Shown piece by piece: positions 36,636 to 45,841 of a stretch of 64,000 bases of DNA. The position numbers and the translations under genes were made by a program. The notes under the pieces are model-generated. The model saw nothing but the letters and a program-made list of their open reading frames with translations, was not told where the DNA came from and made no database searches. The DNA lies in NCBI RefSeq assembly GCF_021655555.1, contig NZ_AP023086.1, forward strand, positions 4,990,685 through 5,054,684, read 5' to 3'. Every line of letters starts with the position of its first letter. Positions within the stretch are counted from its first letter, which is position 1. Source of the stretch: Marinagarivorans cellulosilyticus (GTDB lineage Bacteria > Pseudomonadota > Gammaproteobacteria > Pseudomonadales > Cellvibrionaceae).

Positions 36636-39050
36636 ATGTTATTCCGTTTTACACGATTAAAATGCGCAGTGTGCACTCACTTCTTTGCGATGGTTTTACT
36701 CGCATTAGCCGCGCCCCCCAGTTTGGCCGCAACGGGTAAATTGCTGCTAAAGCTGCGCGATGCCACCACTCAGCGTCCAATCGAGAATAGCCAAGTCACC
36801 CTCGCCCCCCGCGAAGGCCAACCGCAAATAGCTATTGCCAACACGCTCGGCGAAGCTGCCTTTGAAGGCTTGCCTGCGGGCCTTTACTCTTTAGAAGTAC
36901 AAGATCCGCGCTATCAAACCTTGCGCTTGCCGATCGTGCGTATTACCCACAATAAAACGACACCTATCACGCTGCCCTTAATCGCCAACAAAAATAGCAT
37001 CGAAGAAGTACTTGTAGTGGGTACTGCCATTATCGGCGACAACCTTAAGTCGGCCGGTACTAGCCAAATGAATCGCGAAGCCCTGCGCAGCGCAGCCGGC
37101 AGTGGTAGCGATGTACTGCGCGCACTCGACGGCCTACCGGGGTTATTCTCTGATGGCGAATATTCCAGCTATAGCGTGCGCGGCAATGGCCCGCGCGATA
37201 ACCTCATTACCGTTGACGGCATTCCCTTCGCCAATGTTGTGCATTTTAGCGATAGCTTTGGCGAGCAAGAGGAGATAGAAGGCGGTGGTCGCTATTCTAT
37301 TTTTGCCCCTAATATTATTAACAGCGCTAAATTCCAGCCCGGAGGCTGGAGCTCGGCATACGGCGGCCGCGCTGGCTCATTACTTGAACTGGAAGTTGCC
37401 CAAGGTAACCCCGAAACCGCCTCGTACACCACTCGCCTAGACCTTGCAGGGGTAGAGGTAGGGTACGACGGGCCAATGGGAATAGATGGCAGCTCGATCT
37501 TGTTTTCAGCACGGCAACTCAACTTTGGCCGCTTGTTTGAAACCATCGGCATGGAGGATGTCGGCACCCCCAAGCTAACCGATATTATTGTCAAAACGCA
37601 TTCCCAGCTCGGCGATGACGATAGCCTTAATTTTTTAATCATCCACGCACCAGAGGAATATCAGCGCGATATCGATAACGTATTAGCCTCAGACGAAGAT
37701 GACCCAGGTAATTACGAAGATGTCGAAATTGTCGATAGCGAATCCAATAACACACTGCTGGCTGCCACTTGGTCACGCCTAGTGGGCAGCACTGCTGAAC
37801 TGACTAGCCAAGTTTACTACCGCAACTACGCCGAAAACTCGACCTCCGGCGAGGCTTATCCCGACCTTGTACCCGAAGGCACTGCCGCTAGCGAGATTCC
37901 ACAGCGCGCCAATATCATTACGTCTCACCGTGACGAAACCGAACTTGGTTTTCGCCTCGATTTTGCTACCGACAACGCCCTAGGGCGCCTCACCACTGGT
38001 GCCCGCGTTAGCCAGCTTGACCTCGATTTTGGCTTGTCGCTGGACGATAACTGGATACGCTACAGCTTCGATCAAAATGACTATCGCCCAGACCCAAACC
38101 AGCAATACATCGAATTAACGCCAGAAGCCGTCGACAACCTCTACCAAAACAAAGCAACACAATATGCACTTTACGCCGACCAAGAATGGCGCTGGGGGAG
38201 TGTCGACTGGCGAGCCGGAGCCCGCTTCGACAAAGATAACTTTTCAGACCAAAACTTATGGTCACCGCGCCTTGCCAGCACTTGGCACGCCGGTGCGAAA
38301 ACACGGGTTACCATGACGGCTGGCCGCTACTACCAAGCACCGCGCTTTAGCGACCGCGCCAGCGATGCTAGCAATAGCCATTTAGAAAACGAAATTGTCG
38401 ACCAAGTTAGCTTGGGCCTGCAATACAACCTTAACGAAAACATGGATGTTTTTATCGAAACCTATTACCAAGACTTGTCCAAGCTTATTACGACACAAGA
38501 TGGCGTGAATCAAACTCTCGCCAATACCGGCCAAGGCGAGTCTTACGGTGTAGATACAGCCATTAGCCGACACTTTTCTAAAGGTTGGTCCGCCAGCTTT
38601 ACCTATTCTTATAACCATGCACAAGTAAAAGACCAAGCAGATGCCGACTTCTACGATGCCGATTTTAGCCGGCCACATGCTGCTAGTATCGGTGGCGTGT
38701 GGGAAATTAATAGTCGCTGGAAATTATCAGGAAGATGGAAATGGGCCTCTGGTAAAGCTACCGATAGTTTTATTATTCACGAAAATGTACTCGGCGACGG
38801 CAACCCCTACCGCTACAGTAAAGAAATTACAGCGACGAATACCGAACGCTACGATAGTTTTAATGCACTGAATTTTCGGGTGGATTATCAACGCGCATTC
38901 GGCCGCCTTAACGTGATTGCCTTTTTAGACGTGATTAATGCATTAGGCGCAGAAAACCCAAGCTCTTCAGAATTTAATGAACGCACAGGTAAGGATGTAA
39001 TTGAGGCAGGCGAATCCATTCCGCTTATTGGCTTACGCTTTACTTGGTAA
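36636..39050 (+). CDS. TonB-dependent receptor with carboxypeptidase-regulatory-like N-domain
   Basis: 804 residues. A signal peptide (ending LAA) and a beta-sandwich N-domain (about 32-118, GKLLLKLRDATTQRPIENSQ) resemble CarboxypepD_reg modules. The plug (about 125-250) contains SVRGNGPRDNLITVDGIPF. The barrel ends in a terminal aromatic (GLRFTW). There is no STN domain, so it is a transporter rather than a FecA-type signaller. The substrate is unknown; receptors of this layout often take up oligosaccharides or peptides. It is divergent from the LytTR regulator. Confidence 0.88.
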   Translation: MLFRFTRLKCAVCTHFFAMVLLALAAPPSLAATGKLLLKLRDATTQRPIENSQVTLAPREGQPQIAIANTLGEAAFEGLPAGLYSLEVQDPRYQTLRLPIVRITHNKTTPITLPLIANKNSIEEVLVVGTAIIGDNLKSAGTSQMNREALRSAAGSGSDVLRALDGLPGLFSDGEYSSYSVRGNGPRDNLITVDGIPFANVVHFSDSFGEQEEIEGGGRYSIFAPNIINSAKFQPGGWSSAYGGRAGSLLELEVAQGNPETASYTTRLDLAGVEVGYDGPMGIDGSSILFSARQLNFGRLFETIGMEDVGTPKLTDIIVKTHSQLGDDDSLNFLIIHAPEEYQRDIDNVLASDEDDPGNYEDVEIVDSESNNTLLAATWSRLVGSTAELTSQVYYRNYAENSTSGEAYPDLVPEGTAASEIPQRANIITSHRDETELGFRLDFATDNALGRLTTGARVSQLDLDFGLSLDDNWIRYSFDQNDYRPDPNQQYIELTPEAVDNLYQNKATQYALYADQEWRWGSVDWRAGARFDKDNFSDQNLWSPRLASTWHAGAKTRVTMTAGRYYQAPRFSDRASDASNSHLENEIVDQVSLGLQYNLNENMDVFIETYYQDLSKLITTQDGVNQTLANTGQGESYGVDTAISRHFSKGWSASFTYSYNHAQVKDQADADFYDADFSRPHAASIGGVWEINSRWKLSGRWKWASGKATDSFIIHENVLGDGNPYRYSKEITATNTERYDSFNALNFRVDYQRAFGRLNVIAFLDVINALGAENPSSSEFNERTGKDVIEAGESIPLIGLRFTW

Positions 39051-39100
39051 GCACTTAAAGGCATAGTTAAAAACAATAGATAGAACCAAAGCAGTAAATG

Positions 39101-39562
39101 TTAAACCTCAACTTTACGGTATTGTTCGCACAGCAAACTTAAATACAAGCGTGCAAAGCGGTGACTCTTATAAATTGCCTTAAAAAGTCGCGAGTCACTT
39201 TGCGCGTTTTCAATGGTTAAAAGCTGCTTGTAAGTGGCTTTTAATTCGCGCTCTTGCTGTAGGCATTGCTCTAGCACCTGTGCCACCGCATTTTCCGAAA
39301 GGTTTGCGAAAACATGCTGCAAAGCCAAGCGAAATGATTCTTTGTCATCGTCCGCCGCTGGCGGCAAGTTGCCAGTACGACGAATAGCTTCCGCCAGAGC
39401 TTTCAACAAAGCCACTCGCTCGAGCGATAATTCTTTAAATATTTTCGCAACTTCATGCTCACGTAAAAACTCAGCGCTATCGGAATATTGATCAACGCTT
39501 TCCTCTAGCGCAACAAAAACATCATGTAAAATAACATCGGCATCACTACGAATAATATTCAT
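39101..39562 (-). CDS. DUF2383/PA2169-type four-helix protein
   Basis: 153 residues, all helical, with a perfect GGAGGTGAC ribosome site just before the ATG. The pattern DVFVALEESVDQYSDSAEFL, EHEVAKIFKELSLERVALL and ELKATYKQLL fits the ferritin-like DUF2383 fold. The role is unknown; relatives are stress-induced. It is the last gene of a same-strand run with a lipid kinase and a DUF1206 protein. Confidence 0.75.
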   Translation of the reverse strand: MNIIRSDADVILHDVFVALEESVDQYSDSAEFLREHEVAKIFKELSLERVALLKALAEAIRRTGNLPPAADDDKESFRLALQHVFANLSENAVAQVLEQCLQQERELKATYKQLLTIENAQSDSRLFKAIYKSHRFARLYLSLLCEQYRKVEV

Positions 39563-39581
39563 GTCACCTCCTCCCCTTGAC

Positions 39582-40466
39582 TTATGAGGGCACCATTACC
39601 GATAGTGCCTGAGGCACCACCTTAAAGGTTGCTGGCGTGTAAGATACAAATTCACCATCGGCATGTATTTCCTTAGCGCCATGCGTTGCCACCTCAATGC
39701 GTTTACCGCGACAAATAAATGTTTGCGGGTTAGAGGCGTGCTGGCCATAACGAAGTAAGGGCGCATGTAAAAGTAAATCGAGAAGGCTTTGCGGTTTTAA
39801 GCTGTACACACTCAGCGCGCCATTATCAATCATGCAATCTTCGTCAACAATATTACCACCACCATAAAAGCGGCCATTACCTACCCCAAGGTGAATCGAT
39901 TTTATTTTATGCTCTTTGCCATCAACTTTAAGTTTTAACCGAAAGTGCTTTGCTTTTACAACTGAACAAAAAAGTGCTTTTAAGTACCCCAAAACGCCCC
40001 AACTCTTTTTGACTTCTGGGGTTAATTCGTGGGTAACATCAACCCCTAAACCAATATTGGCGACATTAAAAAAATAACTGCCATTTACCCAACCTAAATC
40101 AATAGCTTTCAAACGGCCTGTTAGTATTGTTTCAAAAGCCGCATCGATATCTGTCGGGATATCCAGCGAGCGCGCCAAATCATTGGCCGTACCCAAAGGC
40201 AATATCGCAAAAGCCGATTTAGTCTCGAGCAAACATTTAGCGACCGAACTTACCGTACCATCGCCCCCCGCTAAAATGATTAGATCTACGGACGTATGGT
40301 ATAAAAAAATAGCTTCACAGCTTTTTTCCATACTGACAGAAACAACTTCAGTGACCTTGATACCGGCTTGCTCTAAGCGCGAAACACCACGTGCTATATC
40401 CGCCGAGTTACCACTGCGGCTAGCAGGGTTAATAATTAATAGAATGTGTTTAAATTCGTTACTCAT
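39582..40466 (-). CDS. Diacylglycerol kinase-family lipid kinase (YegS/DagK-like)
   Basis: 294 residues from ATG 40466 (MSNEFKHILLIINPASRSGN); longer readings overlap the upstream gene. The catalytic domain has the ATP-binding GGDGT motif in IILAGGDGTVSSV and the LPLGTANDLARSL segment. It phosphorylates a lipid such as diacylglycerol or phosphatidylglycerol at the inner face of the membrane. The neighbours DUF1206, PAP2 and DUF2383 suggest a membrane-lipid or stress module. Confidence 0.88.
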   Translation of the reverse strand: MSNEFKHILLIINPASRSGNSADIARGVSRLEQAGIKVTEVVSVSMEKSCEAIFLYHTSVDLIILAGGDGTVSSVAKCLLETKSAFAILPLGTANDLARSLDIPTDIDAAFETILTGRLKAIDLGWVNGSYFFNVANIGLGVDVTHELTPEVKKSWGVLGYLKALFCSVVKAKHFRLKLKVDGKEHKIKSIHLGVGNGRFYGGGNIVDEDCMIDNGALSVYSLKPQSLLDLLLHAPLLRYGQHASNPQTFICRGKRIEVATHGAKEIHADGEFVSYTPATFKVVPQALSVMVPS

Positions 40467-40479
40467 ACATTTAAAACCA

Positions 40480-41259
40480 TTAAGCATGTATTCGTCGGTA
40501 AAAGCCTTCCAATACGCTATAACAACCAAAAGCGCACAAACCAACCGCCATTGCACTTAAAAGCCATGCGCCGGCATAGTTTTGCGAAAGCAATGTAAAT
40601 ACGTCGTCTATACCCTTCATATTGTTTTTTTGTGTTGCCAAGGCAGATTGCAAAAATAACACGCCTAAAATAATCCACGCGGCCCCTCTCGCGAGCAAGC
40701 CGATACGGCACAAAGGGATAACCCAAATGCGCTGGGCAGTGGGCACATCCATGTACTTATCAAAGCGTGCCTTCCAGCCTTTAAAAATATGCGCCGTGCC
40801 AACCGCTAATAAAATAACGCCGACCCCAGCCAAAAAAACTAAGCTTTCCTCAGAGCTTAGCCATTCTCCTAGATTGTTGTTATCGTTTGACGATGCGCCT
40901 AAAATTAACTTAATTGCCCAAATCGTCAATAATGTATGGGAGATTGCACTTGCCAATAGCCCCGCTCGAATAGCCAAGGCTTTAACATTCATTCCGTGGT
41001 TATCCGTATCGGCAATAGCTTGAAATGCACGCCAACCGACATACCCCATTAAACCTATAATTAATACAGCCAAATAAATTTGGCCAAAAGGTTGCGACAA
41101 TAATATTTCTATAGCGCCTTTGCTATTTGTCGTTTTCCCACCTAAACCCAACGCGGCCATCAATGCCAAGCCACCAATCATTAAGTACATTAACCCGCGC
41201 GACCCGTAGCCTAATTTAGCAAGCTTTTCCCAGTGTTTTTTCGCAATTGCTTTTATCAT
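40480..41259 (-). CDS. DUF1206 family membrane protein
   Basis: 259 residues with six membrane helices in three pairs. Each pair opens with a GYGSRGLMYLMIGGLAL-like or ARGAAWIILGVLFL segment, the repeated DUF1206 signature. The function is unknown. It is followed after 13 bp by the lipid kinase. Confidence 0.85.
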   Translation of the reverse strand: MIKAIAKKHWEKLAKLGYGSRGLMYLMIGGLALMAALGLGGKTTNSKGAIEILLSQPFGQIYLAVLIIGLMGYVGWRAFQAIADTDNHGMNVKALAIRAGLLASAISHTLLTIWAIKLILGASSNDNNNLGEWLSSEESLVFLAGVGVILLAVGTAHIFKGWKARFDKYMDVPTAQRIWVIPLCRIGLLARGAAWIILGVLFLQSALATQKNNMKGIDDVFTLLSQNYAGAWLLSAMAVGLCAFGCYSVLEGFYRRIHA

Positions 41260-41346
41260 GACTTACCTTTTATTAACCAAACCGGTCGAGCACCAATCAC
41301 TCCTCCATGAAAAAATTCGCGCGTCGACAAATACTTTAGGGCTTCG

Positions 41347-41470
41347 CTAAAAATAGTAATTTTTTTGTGAGAGCAAGGAAGCACCGCCCAGAGAGCCGCA
41401 ATTTACTTAATGTAAATGAGGACTCGAGGACGGAGCTGACGCAGCTATCGCGGAAAAAGTGCATTTTTAG
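41347..41470. repeat. 124-bp imperfect palindrome overlapping the 3' end of the PAP2 gene
   Basis: Two arms of about 58 bp are centred on ATTTAC-TTAAT-GTAAAT (41401-41417). Outer ends match as CTAAAAAT on both strands. The arms share GAG/GAT-AGC, AGC-CCG and GAG-CC blocks with scattered mismatches. The right arm encodes the last eight codons of the PAP2 protein. This looks like a mobile extragenic palindrome, or a decayed one, that inserted across a stop codon. Confidence 0.6.
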
Positions 41471-42125
41471 AGGCGCCCTTTACAGCCAATAACGATACCT
41501 GAACCCACAGCACACCAAGAATCCAACCAGCCAATACATCGGTAGGCCAATGCACGCCCAAATAAACACGGCTAAATCCAATTAAAATAATAACGATACT
41601 TAAGGACAACACCGCATTAATACGGCGTCGCTTTAGTGCAATAGAGGCTCTGGCCAATAGCGCCACAGCATAATAAATAGCTGCCGACATCATGGCGTGA
41701 GCGCTGGGGAAACTCAGGGAATAAACTTGTGTACCGTGCGATACTAAATCGGGACGCGGGCGCGCAATAATATGCTTTAAACCAAAACTTAATAACAAAC
41801 CACCAATAGCCACTAACGCAATAAACGCCATAGCACGGTAATCGCCGCCCATCCATAAATATGACAATACAAAAAGCGTTAACACACTTAAAAGCGGCAC
41901 ACCACCTAGCGCCGTAATATCACGCGCGCACTCTTCTAACCACACAGGTCCAATCGGGGACGATAAATCGTTAGCATCGCGCATCGCCAACAACAGCATT
42001 TTATCTAATGCTAAGCTATCGCCAGCCATTACCCATTCCGTTAACAATACCACGGCCAATAGCATGGCTAACCCTAACGCTATAAGGATGACTTTATCGC
42101 TGTCGTGCTGGGAAAGTTTATTCAT
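41445..42125 (-). CDS. PAP2-family phosphatase
   Basis: 226 residues with about six membrane helices. The three catalytic motifs of the family are complete: KHIIARPRPD, PSAHAMMSAAIYY and SRVYLGVHWPTDVLAGW. It dephosphorylates phosphatidic acid, undecaprenyl pyrophosphate or a similar lipid phosphate outside the inner membrane. Its C-terminal KNALFPR is encoded by the palindromic element at 41347-41470, so the native terminus may have been replaced. Confidence 0.9.
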   Translation of the reverse strand: MNKLSQHDSDKVILIALGLAMLLAVVLLTEWVMAGDSLALDKMLLLAMRDANDLSSPIGPVWLEECARDITALGGVPLLSVLTLFVLSYLWMGGDYRAMAFIALVAIGGLLLSFGLKHIIARPRPDLVSHGTQVYSLSFPSAHAMMSAAIYYAVALLARASIALKRRRINAVLSLSIVIILIGFSRVYLGVHWPTDVLAGWILGVLWVQVSLLAVKGASKNALFPR

Positions 42126-42314
42126 GCGTATTACCGCTATGCCTTTGAATTAATTTATTCCGTATTATCCATAGCGTTGGTGCATTTCCCGTGCCACCGG
42201 CTAAAAAGCCCTAAAAACCGTATAAGCATTAAATCGCGCGGCAATAGCTACAATAAAACAGCAGGCATTTTGTAAAGCTTACAAAATGTAAAAAACCTTT
42301 GAACCTGCAGGCAT

Positions 42315-42346
42315 AAAAAAAGGAGCGCCCAATGGGCGCTCCTTTT
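42315..42346. terminator. Rho-independent terminator after gcvH
   Basis: The stem AAAAGGAGCGCCC / GGGCGCTCCTTTT has a 3-nt loop. It ends the gcvT-gcvH transcript on the minus strand, about 40 bp after the stop, and could also work from the other side. Confidence 0.88.
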
Positions 42347-42373
42347 AGAAAGGTTCTGGTAGAAAGGTTCTGG
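42346..42373. repeat. 14-bp tandem duplication
   Basis: TAGAAAGGTTCTGG occurs twice in direct succession between the gcvH stop and its terminator. It is an exact duplication and may reflect recent slippage. Confidence 0.85.
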
Positions 42374-42387
42374 CTAAAAAGCAGGTC

Positions 42388-42774
42388 TTACTCGCCAATA
42401 GCCTCTTGGTAAGCTTCGGCATCCAACGCGTTGTCTAGCTCTTCTAATTCGGTGGGCTGCACCTTAAAAAACCAGCCGTCGTCATAAGGCGAGCCATTAA
42501 CAGTTTCCGGGGCATCTTCTAAAGCGGCGTTAACAGCAATCACTTCACCACTGATGGGTGAATAAATATCGCTTGCGGCCTTCACAGATTCAACAACGCC
42601 CGCCTCAGAGCCTGCGGTAACTTCAGCGCCCACTTCAGGCACCTCAACAAACACAACATCGCCCAGCGCGGCTTGCGCGTGATCTGTAATGCCAACGGTT
42701 ACAGTGCCGTCTGCTTCTACGCGAGCCCACTCATGGCTCTCTAGGTATTTCAATTCCGCGCGAACTTCGCTCAT
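42388..42774 (-). CDS. gcvH: Glycine cleavage system H protein
   Basis: 128 residues from ATG 42774, which follows GAGGAT. Lipoyl-carrier fold; the lipoylated Lys lies in VESVKAASDIYSPISGE. It shuttles the aminomethyl group between P, T and L proteins. It lies after gcvT on the same strand. The gcvP gene is not in this window. Confidence 0.95.
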   Translation of the reverse strand: MSEVRAELKYLESHEWARVEADGTVTVGITDHAQAALGDVVFVEVPEVGAEVTAGSEAGVVESVKAASDIYSPISGEVIAVNAALEDAPETVNGSPYDDGWFFKVQPTELEELDNALDAEAYQEAIGE

Positions 42775-42861
42775 GGGGTTATCCTCACAATTGATCAAAA
42801 TTATTGGGCGACATTGTATGTGTTAGTGCGGGCTTAAACCAGTGGCCCAGCGCAACACGCA

Positions 42862-43956
42862 TTACACCAATGCTTTACCGTGGCGAACAAAATTCGGCTT
42901 AACAACTTCCACCGGTACGCTTTTACCGCGGATAAGCACTTCGGCCGCTGTAAGCTCCCCCACAGGCACCCGCGCAATAGCAATAGAGACACCCAAGCTA
43001 GGCGAGAATGTTCCGCTGGTAATAACACCTGTTATGTCCGAATGCGGTACAACCACTTCGTAACCATCGCGCAATACACCTCGGCTGCGCATTACTAAGC
43101 CCACTAGCTTGAATTTTATACCCTCGGCTTTTTCCTGCTCTATAACGTTGCGGCCAACAAAGTCGCGGCTGCTTGGCTCCCACGCAATGGTCCAGCCCAT
43201 ATTGGCAACCAGCGGCGAGGTATCGTCGTTCATTTCGTGGCCGTAAAGGTTCATGCCTGCCTCTAACCGCAAAGTATCACGCGCGCCCAAACCACAAGGT
43301 TTTACCCCGACATCGGCTAACTGCTGCCAAAAATCGCAGACTTGATCGGCAGGAACCATAATCTCGAAGCCATCTTCGCCGGTATAACCTGTACGCGCGG
43401 CAAACCATTCGCTGCGCTCGCCACTTAATGCAACCCCGTAAAAAACGCCCAAAGCTTGCAAAGCCTCGGCATCTGGCGCCAGCACTTCACTCACTTTTTG
43501 CCGCGCTTGCGGCCCTTGTACGGCCACCATTGCTAGCTCTGGGCGCTCGATCACTTGCACAGCGTATTTTTGCGCTTGCTGATTAATCCATGCTAGGTCT
43601 TTTTCACGGGTAGCGCAGTTAACCACTAAGCGATAGCCCAAGGGCATCAGGTACACAATTAAATCATCGATCACGCCGCCGGTTTCATTGAGCATACCGG
43701 TATACAGCGCCTTGCCTTGCTCGGTTAACTTCGCGACATCATTCGCCAATAAGTAACGTAAAAACTCCTGCGCCTGCTCGCCGTGTACATCAACCACCGT
43801 CATGTGTGATACATCAAACATGCCGGCATCAGTACGCACAGCGTTGTGCTCTTCGATTTGCGATCCATAGTTGACCGGCATCCACCAGCCCCCAAAATCA
43901 ACCATTTTGCCACCCATCGTAGGGTGCAGCTCTGCCAGCGGCGTTTTATTCAGCAT
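42862..43956 (-). CDS. gcvT: Glycine cleavage system aminomethyltransferase (T protein)
   Basis: 364 residues, normal length. N-terminal PLAELHPTMGGKMVDFGGW and GMFDVSHMTVVDVHG, central ARTGYTGEDGFEIMVP and LGARDTLRLEAGMNLYGHE are family hallmarks. It transfers the methylene unit to tetrahydrofolate and releases ammonia. I looked for a glycine riboswitch upstream and saw none. Confidence 0.96.
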   Translation of the reverse strand: MLNKTPLAELHPTMGGKMVDFGGWWMPVNYGSQIEEHNAVRTDAGMFDVSHMTVVDVHGEQAQEFLRYLLANDVAKLTEQGKALYTGMLNETGGVIDDLIVYLMPLGYRLVVNCATREKDLAWINQQAQKYAVQVIERPELAMVAVQGPQARQKVSEVLAPDAEALQALGVFYGVALSGERSEWFAARTGYTGEDGFEIMVPADQVCDFWQQLADVGVKPCGLGARDTLRLEAGMNLYGHEMNDDTSPLVANMGWTIAWEPSSRDFVGRNVIEQEKAEGIKFKLVGLVMRSRGVLRDGYEVVVPHSDITGVITSGTFSPSLGVSIAIARVPVGELTAAEVLIRGKSVPVEVVKPNFVRHGKALV

Positions 43957-44150
43957 TGAGAAGTCCGTAGGAAGTGGAGAAAGGCGCTATTGTAGCGGCA
44001 TGTGCTGGCGGGGTCAGTAGTTATGAGAGTCCGAACCCGCAAGCGCTATTAGTCTAAATCGCGAATTTGTCCGCACTTCTTGCTGCAAGCCCACACCCCC
44101 AACCGCAAGCCTCCCTGTATGCTAAGAGAAAACTGCTTAGAGTCTTCCCC

Positions 44151-45680
44151 ATGCTACCTTTTCGCCGTCCCGCCTTGTTTTCGCTTTGCTGCTCCGTACT
44201 ACTATTAACCGCCTGCACCGGCAGCGATACACCACGGTCCAGCAGCATGGCCGCTAGCTCCTCTAGCGCAGTGGTATCAAGCATAAGCAGCCAACAAGTA
44301 CAAAGCTCAAGCGCGCCCAGTGCATTTCTAAACGCTGGCGCTGATATCACAGCGAGCAATAGCCAGCTTGTGCGGTTAACCGCCCAAACCAATGAAGATA
44401 GCGAGGTGCAATGGCATCAAGTAGCTGGCCCCAGTGTAAGCTGGCTGCAGCAAAATGGAGTACAAGCCGTATTAATCACCCCAGATATAACTACCACCGA
44501 AACCCTCACCCTTGAGGCAACAGTTAATGGGCTAGTTGATACAGTCAGCATTAGCGTTCAGCCCTGCAATGCCAACATCAGCGAAGACATGATATTTGAA
44601 GAGTGCACAGCGCCGGGTTTTGGCGCTTGGGTGTCTTATGAATCTGGCCCCGCCACTGGCCCGTTTTTCCACCAAGATGGCCAAGGCGATTACCACGTGC
44701 AATGGCAATCCGTGGATACAGGCGATGCCGAACACAACCAAGCAATAGAAATTAGCTGGAACGCTAACGACCCAGACAATACAAAAGCGGTTAGAGGTTG
44801 GTTCGGTTTAGCAATGCCCGGCATAGCCGCTACCCAAGGCGCTGATTTAACTGATTACGCCAATGGTGAGCTCACATTCGATATGCGCATGGTGTACCAC
44901 GAACAACCCAGTAATGCCGCGGGCTTTATTGTAAAAATGGAATGCATCCACCCGTGTAGCAGCGCCGAAATGCCCATTGCCAATAGCGCGTCTTTCGAAT
45001 GGCAAACACACCGCTACCCTGTTAGCCAATTGCGCGCCACCGGCTTAGATATTACCCAAGTTAACCATGCCTTTGTGATTCAGCCCGATTGGTTTAACCA
45101 AGAGCAAAACGTCACCATTCAAATCGATAATATTAAATTATCCCCTACAGTCGAACGACCCCCGGTTGCTGAAGGCTGCATTGCCGCCGGTAACGTTAGT
45201 TATACACTAAGCCGCGAGGCCAACCCCAGCGCAGACCAACAAGAAGCCTACAACTTAATTACTGCGGCAATGGACGAAGCGGTTAAAAATTACAATTGCT
45301 ATAGCAATTTAAGCCGCCACCTCAGCGTGCAATATAACCCTAGCGTGCAAACCGCCGATGGCAGTACTAATGGCAATATTCGCTTTGGCTCACGCGCATC
45401 AATGCACCCGGTTACTGCCATGCATGAAATCGCCCACACTTTTGGTGCAGGTGGTTCAAATACCTTTAGAAACTTGGTTGTCGACGGCATATTCCAAGGC
45501 CAAAACGCCACTGCCAAAATACGAGAAATTACCGGCGACAATACAGACGTCATCAACTCTGACGGCACCCACTTCTGGCCCTACGGTTTGAACTACATTA
45601 GCGAAGGCGGCAGCCAGCAAGATTTAATTAACCACTGCTTAATGGTAGAAGCGATTTATTTGGATTTAGTGGGGCAGTAA
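44151..45680 (+). CDS. Lipoprotein with CBM-like domain and zincin-type HExxH motif
   Basis: 509 residues from ATG 44151, the start that yields a proper lipoprotein signal (LLLTAC, Cys 22). A Ser-rich linker (to about 60) is followed by an Ig/PKD-like domain (about 63-148), a beta-sandwich resembling ExoP-type or glycoside-binding domains (about 165-340, GAWVSYESGPATGPFF through IQIDNIKLS) and a C-terminal domain with MHEIAHTFGAG (His 425, Glu 426, His 429). HEIAH is a typical metallopeptidase zinc site. A secreted, polysaccharide-associated protease is likely but untested. It is a single gene. Confidence 0.72.
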   Translation: MLPFRRPALFSLCCSVLLLTACTGSDTPRSSSMAASSSSAVVSSISSQQVQSSSAPSAFLNAGADITASNSQLVRLTAQTNEDSEVQWHQVAGPSVSWLQQNGVQAVLITPDITTTETLTLEATVNGLVDTVSISVQPCNANISEDMIFEECTAPGFGAWVSYESGPATGPFFHQDGQGDYHVQWQSVDTGDAEHNQAIEISWNANDPDNTKAVRGWFGLAMPGIAATQGADLTDYANGELTFDMRMVYHEQPSNAAGFIVKMECIHPCSSAEMPIANSASFEWQTHRYPVSQLRATGLDITQVNHAFVIQPDWFNQEQNVTIQIDNIKLSPTVERPPVAEGCIAAGNVSYTLSREANPSADQQEAYNLITAAMDEAVKNYNCYSNLSRHLSVQYNPSVQTADGSTNGNIRFGSRASMHPVTAMHEIAHTFGAGGSNTFRNLVVDGIFQGQNATAKIREITGDNTDVINSDGTHFWPYGLNYISEGGSQQDLINHCLMVEAIYLDLVGQ

Positions 45681-45841
45681 ATATTCGCCCTGTACCCAAA
45701 GCCCATGCATCAAAAATGAGCAACACTCAACAATAAAAGAGTTTTGCAGTGACAAATTCAACTCGGAAGTGCAAGATTCGCCCGCGTGATTATTTTAAAT
45801 TGCATCACGTACGGACGAATCGTTAATAATTAGGAACCTCA

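Noticed and set aside
42346..42373. CRISPR-like repeat
   Set aside because: It is only two adjacent 14-bp copies without spacers; a simple tandem duplication.
43957..44150. Glycine riboswitch ahead of gcvT
   Set aside because: None of the conserved blocks of the class is visible on the minus strand.
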